DNA of 64,000 bases, taken from positions 419,047-483,046 of the forward strand of contig NZ_AUCT01000002.1 in the NCBI RefSeq assembly GCF_000429905.1. The letters run 5' to 3'. Position 1 is the stretch's first letter; each line of letters begins with the position of its first letter. Below are positions 59,346 through 64,000 of the stretch, in pieces. The notes under the pieces are model-generated. The model saw only the letters and a list, made by a program, of their open reading frames with translations. It was not told the DNA's origin and did no database searches. Source of the DNA: Desulfatibacillum aliphaticivorans DSM 15576 (GTDB lineage: Bacteria > Desulfobacterota > Desulfobacteria > Desulfobacterales > Desulfatibacillaceae). The position numbers and the translations under genes are program-made.

Positions 59346-59518
59346 TCCCCTTAAATAAAAGAATCCGCATAAAATAAAGAATGCGGGTCTCGGTGTCAAG
59401 CGTTTTTTTGAGGCCTTTCAGGTTTTGCACCTCGGGGACGAGTGTGCTAAACATAGCCCCGGGGCCGGGACGTACCATGATGACCTGGGTTAATCAATAA
59501 AAATTTAAGGAAATGAAC

Positions 59519-60169
59519 ATGGAAAAACAATTTGTGATCGACGAGTTGGACCAAAGCGAGAGCTGGCGCATGCTGCGCATAGTGAGCGAATTCGTGCAGG
59601 GGATAGACCAAATGTCCGAAGTGGGGCCAGCCGTCAGCATCTTCGGCTCAGCCAGAAGCAAGCCCACCGACAAGTATTATAAAATGGCCCGCAAACTGGC
59701 CGCCCTGTGCGTAAAAAATAATTTCGCCGTGATCACCGGCGGAGGCGGAGGCATCATGGAAGCGGCCAACCTGGGCGCGGCCGACGAAAACGGAACCTCC
59801 GTGGGCCTGAACATCGAGCTTCCCTTTGAGCAAAAGCCCAACCCCTACGCAAACATCCAAATGAATTTCAATTATTTCTTCGTCAGAAAGGTCATGTTCG
59901 TCAAATACGCCCTGGCCTACGTGGGCATGCCCGGCGGCTTCGGCACCCTGGACGAACTTTTCGAGGCCGTCACCCTTATCCAGACCCATCGGATCAAACC
60001 CTTCCCTGTAGTGCTGATGGGCTCCGACTACTGGACCGGCCTCATGGACTGGATCAAGGATCAGCTTTTATCCCGGTCGCTTATCTCCCCAGGCGACCTG
60101 GATATCATCCGCATTATGGACGATCCCGAAGAAATCGTGGCCATGTTCAAACGCAGGATTATTGTTTAA
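59519..60169 (+). CDS. LOG-family protein (TIGR00730-like, lysine decarboxylase-like fold)
   Basis: 216 residues from the ATG at 59519, eight bases after aagg; an ATG six bases before is too close. The Rossmann-like fold shows SIFGSARSKP, GGGGGIMEAANLGA and the signature PGGFGTLDELFEAVTLIQ. The family includes cytokinin-activating nucleotide phosphoribohydrolases (LOG/YgdH). It would release ribose 5-phosphate from a nucleotide. Convergent with the crotonase gene, whose stop lies two bases away. Confidence 0.88.
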   Translation: MEKQFVIDELDQSESWRMLRIVSEFVQGIDQMSEVGPAVSIFGSARSKPTDKYYKMARKLAALCVKNNFAVITGGGGGIMEAANLGAADENGTSVGLNIELPFEQKPNPYANIQMNFNYFFVRKVMFVKYALAYVGMPGGFGTLDELFEAVTLIQTHRIKPFPVVLMGSDYWTGLMDWIKDQLLSRSLISPGDLDIIRIMDDPEEIVAMFKRRIIV

Positions 60170-60171
60170 AT

Positions 60172-60933
60172 TTATTCCAGCTTTCCCGTGGCCAACTGGG
60201 CGATGCACATGGCCTGATTGCGGTCCTCCAGCTTGATGGCCTGCTCCAGGCTGACATTGCCGGTGTTCTGGTCCATGGCCTCTTTGGTGAGCTTAAGTCC
60301 CAGGGGCGATTTGCTCGCCATTTTCCCGGCCAGGGCCAGGGCTTCGTCCATGAGCTTGTCCGGGTCCACGATCTGCTGCACCAGGCCCATGCGCAGGGCT
60401 TCGTTGGCGTCGAACAAATCCCCGGTCATCATGTACCGGGAGGCGTTGCCGTTGCCCACGGCGCGGGGAAATAGCCAGGAGCATCCCATGTCGGCCCCGC
60501 CCACGCCTATGTTGATGTAAGCGGCCGAAAACTTGGCCTGGGACGACGCCAAACGTATGTCGCAGGCCAGGGTGATGGAAAATCCCGCGCCGGCCGCGGC
60601 GCCGTTGACCGCTGCTATCAACGGCTGGGGAATGCGCCGCATTTGCAGGATAAAATCGGAAAAGCTCTTTTGCCGCACATAGGCGGAAGCCGGGGTGAAT
60701 CCCCATTCGGGATTGGTGATGTTGGAGTCCTTGATGTCCAGACCCGCGGAAAATCCCCGTCCAGCCCCGGTGACGACAAGGACCCGGGTTTCCGTGTCGT
60801 GCATTCTTTGATCAAGGCATTCCTCCAATTCGTCCCGCATGGGATAATTGATTGCATTCAGGCAATTGGGACGATTCAAGGTCAGAACGCCCACGGGTCC
60901 TTTTTGCTCATATTGGATGGTTTCAAAGCCCAT
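60172..60933 (-). CDS. enoyl-CoA hydratase/isomerase family protein
   Basis: 253 residues of the crotonase fold. Oxyanion-hole segments are GAGRGFSAGLDI and AAVNGAAAGAGFSITLACDI. The family's catalytic Glu144 position (PEINLG) is YINIGVGG, and a later acidic residue appears in GGADMGCSW, so it is more likely an isomerase or a hydratase of a divergent subclass than a classical crotonase. The start at 60933 has aaggag eight bases upstream. Likely part of fatty-acid breakdown; it is monocistronic. Confidence 0.88.
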   Translation of the reverse strand: MGFETIQYEQKGPVGVLTLNRPNCLNAINYPMRDELEECLDQRMHDTETRVLVVTGAGRGFSAGLDIKDSNITNPEWGFTPASAYVRQKSFSDFILQMRRIPQPLIAAVNGAAAGAGFSITLACDIRLASSQAKFSAAYINIGVGGADMGCSWLFPRAVGNGNASRYMMTGDLFDANEALRMGLVQQIVDPDKLMDEALALAGKMASKSPLGLKLTKEAMDQNTGNVSLEQAIKLEDRNQAMCIAQLATGKLE

Positions 60934-61021
60934 GCTCATCTCTCCTTTGTACTTAAAGAGGGGGTGGTATGTTGAGATGGAAACTGCTGGAAAAGAAGGC
61001 GCGGACCGTTTTCGGCTTTAT

Positions 61022-61032
61022 CCCCCCCCCCC
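61022..61032. repeat. homopolymer tract of eleven C
   Basis: Eleven cytosines in a row, about 90 bases upstream of the crotonase start (60933). Long C tracts can vary in length by slippage. Confidence 0.6.
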
Positions 61033-61222
61033 GGTTTCAGCCTTAAATGGAACTCGCTTTTTTAGTATCAAAAAGATAGTATTAAAAACCCATTTGTGTC
61101 AACATGAACAAGACCTCCTTAAGCAGGTTTAATTGCGCCCGCAAATCTGCAAAGCCTTCTTTCATGCAGGGCTGAGTTCTCATGACGCTTGACTAGTTCA
61201 GCGATTATGACGATAATATGCC

Positions 61223-62233
61223 ATGTCTAAACGACCAATCTTTCCAACAGACCAGTTTGAATGCTACGACGCCGAAGGCAAACCCGCGCGTTGCCAGGGG
61301 GAGCAGGACCCGGCCGGGGCTGGTCAGCCGTGGCCGTCTCCCCGGTTTTCCGAGGAAGGCCAGACCGTAAATGACGGCCTGACCGGGCTTGTATGGACCC
61401 AGGACGGGGCGGTCAGCATGTTTCCCATGATGTGGGCGGATGCATTCGATCTTGTTACGCGCATGAACAAAATCAACGCCTACGGCTACTCCGACTGGCG
61501 GCTGCCCAACCGGCGGGAGATGTTCAGCCTGATCAGCCATGTACGCAACGATCCCGCCCTGCCCCGCGAGCATCCCTTCGTCAACGCGGCGTCCAGTTGG
61601 TATTGGACGTCCACCACGGCGGCCCGGGTCGCCGTGGAAGCCTGGAAAGTCCACATGGGCAGCGGACGGATGAAGACGGCCCCAAAGCATGAAATGGCCA
61701 TGATCTGGCCGGTGCGCGGAGGCCGGAAAGGCCAGATCCGGCTCCACTGGACCGGGCAAAGGCTGTGTTACAGCCAGGCGGGGAACATCATCGACTGCGA
61801 AAACAGCGGCCAGGACGGAGAGTTGAGGGTGGGCGCGCCATGGCCGTCCCCCAGGTTCACCCAGTCAGGCCAGACCGTTTTGGACCTGCTGACCGGCCTT
61901 ACATGGACGCATAACGCCAATTGCGCCCCCGGCCTGGTTCCTTGGGAGCAGGCTTTTGAAGCCGTGTCCAACCTGAATAAAAACCAGGTCGGCGGCCATG
62001 GCGACTGGCGCGCGCCCACGGTGCGGGAATTGGAAAGCATCACGGATATGGGCGGCCACTCTCCGGCTCTGATCCAGGGACGGCCGTTCATCAACATCAA
62101 AGATTACTATTGGTCCTCTTCCACCGTGGCCAACGCTCCGGACCGCGCCTGGGTCCTGGAAACCGGGGACGGCGCCGTCACGCACCGGAGCAAGGGGGAG
62201 AAAGCCTGCCATGTGTGGGCTGTCAGGGCCTGA
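61223..62233 (+). CDS. DUF1566 tandem-domain protein (Lcl C-terminal type)
   Basis: 336 residues with two DUF1566 repeats, at about residues 30-165 and 190-335. Each has TxxDxLTGLxWTxxA, YxDWRLP or GDWRAPTVRE, and a WYWTSTT or YYWSSST box with a VRG or VRA end. No signal peptide is visible. The domain resembles C-terminal parts of sulfatase-modifying and lectin-like proteins; activity is unknown. The start has no strong ribosome site; 61223 is chosen because the first repeat starts soon after. Confidence 0.8.
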   Translation: MSKRPIFPTDQFECYDAEGKPARCQGEQDPAGAGQPWPSPRFSEEGQTVNDGLTGLVWTQDGAVSMFPMMWADAFDLVTRMNKINAYGYSDWRLPNRREMFSLISHVRNDPALPREHPFVNAASSWYWTSTTAARVAVEAWKVHMGSGRMKTAPKHEMAMIWPVRGGRKGQIRLHWTGQRLCYSQAGNIIDCENSGQDGELRVGAPWPSPRFTQSGQTVLDLLTGLTWTHNANCAPGLVPWEQAFEAVSNLNKNQVGGHGDWRAPTVRELESITDMGGHSPALIQGRPFINIKDYYWSSSTVANAPDRAWVLETGDGAVTHRSKGEKACHVWAVRA

Positions 62234-62266
62234 CTTTTCTACCTACAAACTAAGGGGAAACTATCC

Positions 62267-63454
62267 ATGAGAACGTACCGGACGATCGTGGCAGGGGGGG
62301 GTATGGCCGGCTTGGCGGCGGCCATTTTTCTGCGCAGGGCGGGCGAAGAAGTTCTGGTGTTGGAAAGATCGAAAACCCCGAATTTCAAGACTTGCGCCGG
62401 CGGAATCACGCCCAGGGGCGCCACACTGGCCGCCAGGCTGAATATCAACCTGGGGCCGCTGGTCAACCTGTACATCATGGAAAACAATACGCCGCCCTGG
62501 CATTACAACCGGTTTGAGGCCGACATCCCGGTCATGGGCGTGGCGGACCGGCAGGTCATCGATCAAAGCGTGTTCCTGCAAGCCCGGGAGGAAGGCGTTT
62601 CCATCAAGCACGCCACGGTGAAAAAGCTGGACTATTCCCGGGGAAAATTTCTCATCAAAACCGATAACGGCGATTTTTCCTGCCGCATCCTTATTGGCGC
62701 CGACGGCGCCAACAGCCTGGTGCGCAGGTCGTTCGGCGTCAAAACGCCCTATCAAGCCAGGGCGGCCATATATAGATGCATCGAAACGGAAAAATACGCG
62801 GACCGGATCATCTTTGACGGCGGCTCCGTCCCCGGCGGCTACGGCTGGATCTTTCCCACCGGCCCGGGAACGGTGAACGCCGGGGTCTACGACATCGGCA
62901 AAAACTTCGGAGGAAAAATCAAGGAAGGCCTGGACGCCTACATTAAGGATCGCTTTGGATTGACGTCGCCCCCAGGACAAGCCCGGGGCGGAGTGATTCC
63001 CTGGGGCGGGCACACCCGCCCGGCCAACGGAATGCCACTCCTGCTGGTGGGGGACGCAGGCGGCTTTGCGGATCCGCTCACCGGCGAGGGCATTTATCAG
63101 GCCATATACACAGCCCGAATCGCGGCCCGCGCCGTCATCAAATCCAGAGACCACAAAACCGTGCGCCGCCGTTTTTACCGGACGCTCCTCCCCATGCGGG
63201 TGAACGTCAAAGGCACGGAGTGGTTTTGCCCCCTGGCCCACACGCCCTTTGGCGCCAGGATGGGGGCGCGGCTGTTGGGCAAGCGCTGGGTATACGCTCC
63301 CGCGGCCGAAGGCCTGCTGCAAGGCTTTAATTCGGTTTCCATCGGCGCCTTGTTTCCGTTTCTGCTGCCCTATTCCTTCTTAAAACCCAGGTTGAAAAGC
63401 CATCGATCCAGATCCCACTGCTCCCTAAAGGATCACTCGGCCAGAGCTTTTTGA
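62267..63454 (+). CDS. geranylgeranyl-reductase-family flavoprotein
   Basis: 395 residues. FAD-binding Rossmann motif VAGGGMAGLAAAIFLRRAGE (about 5-24) is followed by the family marker CAGGITPRG and the second FAD motif GDAGGFADPLTGEGIYQA. The family reduces isoprenoid double bonds, e.g. in menaquinone side chains, archaeal-type lipids or chlorophyll. In an anaerobe, side-chain saturation of menaquinone is a reasonable guess. It starts 33 bases after the DUF1566 gene, so the pair may share a transcript. An aaggggaaac box precedes the ATG. Confidence 0.88.
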   Translation: MRTYRTIVAGGGMAGLAAAIFLRRAGEEVLVLERSKTPNFKTCAGGITPRGATLAARLNINLGPLVNLYIMENNTPPWHYNRFEADIPVMGVADRQVIDQSVFLQAREEGVSIKHATVKKLDYSRGKFLIKTDNGDFSCRILIGADGANSLVRRSFGVKTPYQARAAIYRCIETEKYADRIIFDGGSVPGGYGWIFPTGPGTVNAGVYDIGKNFGGKIKEGLDAYIKDRFGLTSPPGQARGGVIPWGGHTRPANGMPLLLVGDAGGFADPLTGEGIYQAIYTARIAARAVIKSRDHKTVRRRFYRTLLPMRVNVKGTEWFCPLAHTPFGARMGARLLGKRWVYAPAAEGLLQGFNSVSIGALFPFLLPYSFLKPRLKSHRSRSHCSLKDHSARAF

Positions 63455-63689
63455 CTTGTGACGCAACTACTATAGATGGTAACACACTAAAAACTATTGA
63501 TATTATTAAAAATATCGAAGTTATTGACTTTTTGACGGACATCCCCCTAATGCTTCTTGATTTTTTGATGGCTGTCCTCGAAAATTTTTCTTATTTTTTA
63601 TAAGATGCAAACTTCTCTTAATAATAGATTTGGGATTTTATTTCTTTCTGATAAATCGAAGCTATCTTTTAGATTCTCGTGTTTTATAT
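63455..63689. other. AT-rich spacer before the IS66 end
   Basis: 235 AT-rich bases with no gene supported. A tttttgacggacatcccc segment near 63530 weakly recalls the gggacgtccc repeat but is too different to call. Confidence 0.4.
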
Positions 63690-64000
63690 GTAAGCGTCCA
63701 GTGAAGTACCCGGTTGGGTAAAAATCAATTGTTGGAAAGGTTAAAATCCGGGGATGGCAGGAGAGCTTGGTAGTCTTTCCGGGAGGTCGCCAGGGGGAGT
63801 CTTTCAAATAAAACTTTCAGATAGGCAAAGGGCTCCAGGCCGTTGGCCTTGGCCGTCTCGATCAGGCTGAAGAACAACGCGCTGGCTTCCGCGCCCCGGG
63901 GCGATCCCGCAAAAAGCCAATTCTTCCGGCCCACCACAAAAGGCCGAATCGCGTTTTCCGCCGCATTGTTGTCCGGCTTCAAATATCCCTGTTCCAGATA
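63690..64000 (-). mobile_element. IS66-family element, 3' end (continues beyond the window)
   Basis: The end begins gtaagcgtccagtgaagtac, in line with IS66 terminal repeats that start gtaagcg. The transposase C-terminus follows on the minus strand. The same end and C-terminal codons occur as a relic at 22618-22732. Confidence 0.85.
63725..64000 (-). CDS. IS66 transposase, C-terminal part (5' end outside window)
   Basis: About 91 visible residues reading KPDNNAAENAIRPFVVGRKN, then WLFAGSPRGAEASALFFSLI and ending PDFNLSNN. The DNNAAENAIRP motif holds the last catalytic glutamate of the IS66 DDE triad. The frame is intact up to the window edge, so the copy may be complete. Confidence 0.9.
   Translation of the reverse strand, partial: YLEQGYLKPDNNAAENAIRPFVVGRKNWLFAGSPRGAEASALFFSLIETAKANGLEPFAYLKVLFERLPLATSRKDYQALLPSPDFNLSNN

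Noticed and set aside
1..64000. CRISPR arrays
   Set aside because: No regularly spaced direct repeats and no cas genes. The repeats present are palindromic or interspersed singly.

Overview
The window looks like chromosomal DNA from a mesophilic, strictly anaerobic deltaproteobacterium (Desulfobacterota). The best guess is a Desulfatibacillum-like sulfate reducer. This is inferred from the gene content: many acyl-CoA dehydrogenases, a biotin-dependent acyl-CoA carboxyltransferase cluster, BcrAD/BadFG-type dehydratase activases, ADP-forming acyl-CoA synthetase, a TRAP T-component lipoprotein, and numerous sigma-54 and two-component regulators. Base composition is moderately GC-rich, and AT-rich islands coincide with mobile-element debris.

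Layout. 1-10.7 kb is a plus-strand acyl-CoA catabolism operon: acyl-CoA synthetase, two unlike carboxyltransferase subunits, an 80-aa biotin carrier, a hotdog protein, a TIGR03084 protein and three complete acyl-CoA dehydrogenases, plus the tail of a fourth. 10.9-13.4 kb is a mobile-element scar with a REP-type (Y1/HUH) transposase, its inverted ends and solo copies of those ends. 13.6-22.6 kb is a regulatory and nitrogen block: histidine kinase, sigma-54 activator, a KaiC-like/PEP-synthase-like chimera, glutamate dehydrogenase, an unknown protein and a GAF-ANTAR regulator. Two sequences matching the sigma-54 promoter consensus lie in this block. 22.6-23.8 kb holds an IS66 relic, interspersed repeats and tRNA-Asn. 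23.9-32.5 kb (minus strand) carries a cNMP-binding protein, a DUF2185/DUF3239 membrane protein, a PAP2 phosphatase, a giant double-ASKHA dehydratase activase and its TetR repressor with a 22-bp perfect palindrome. 32.7-37.2 kb (plus) has a DUF6056-like membrane protein and a LexA operon with two Gram-positive-style SOS boxes, followed by a stand-alone DnaE-type OB-fold protein. 37.2-42.2 kb (minus) has an ADP-forming acyl-CoA synthetase, a BtrH-like protein and a secreted beta-rich protein. 42.7-50.7 kb holds a receiver protein convergent with a four-gene PrkA/DUF444/SpoVR/PrkA operon behind a near-perfect sigma-54 promoter. 50.9-64 kb is mixed housekeeping and accessory: a GGDEF protein, a peroxiredoxin-SRPBCC fusion, two tiny proteins, TRAP-T, argC, rpsI, rplM, LOG, crotonase, DUF1566, a geranylgeranyl-reductase-like flavoprotein and the end of an IS66 element.

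How the parts connect. The sigma-54 sites at 19848 (gdhA), 21273 (175-codon gene) and 50685 (PrkA operon), together with the sigma-54 activator at 15467, suggest that nitrogen or carbon state controls both the glutamate dehydrogenase block and the PrkA stress operon. The carboxyltransferase pair at 1927-5057 shows complementary loss of oxyanion-hole motifs, which suggests an obligate heteromer. Function calls rest on motif reading alone; no database search was run.
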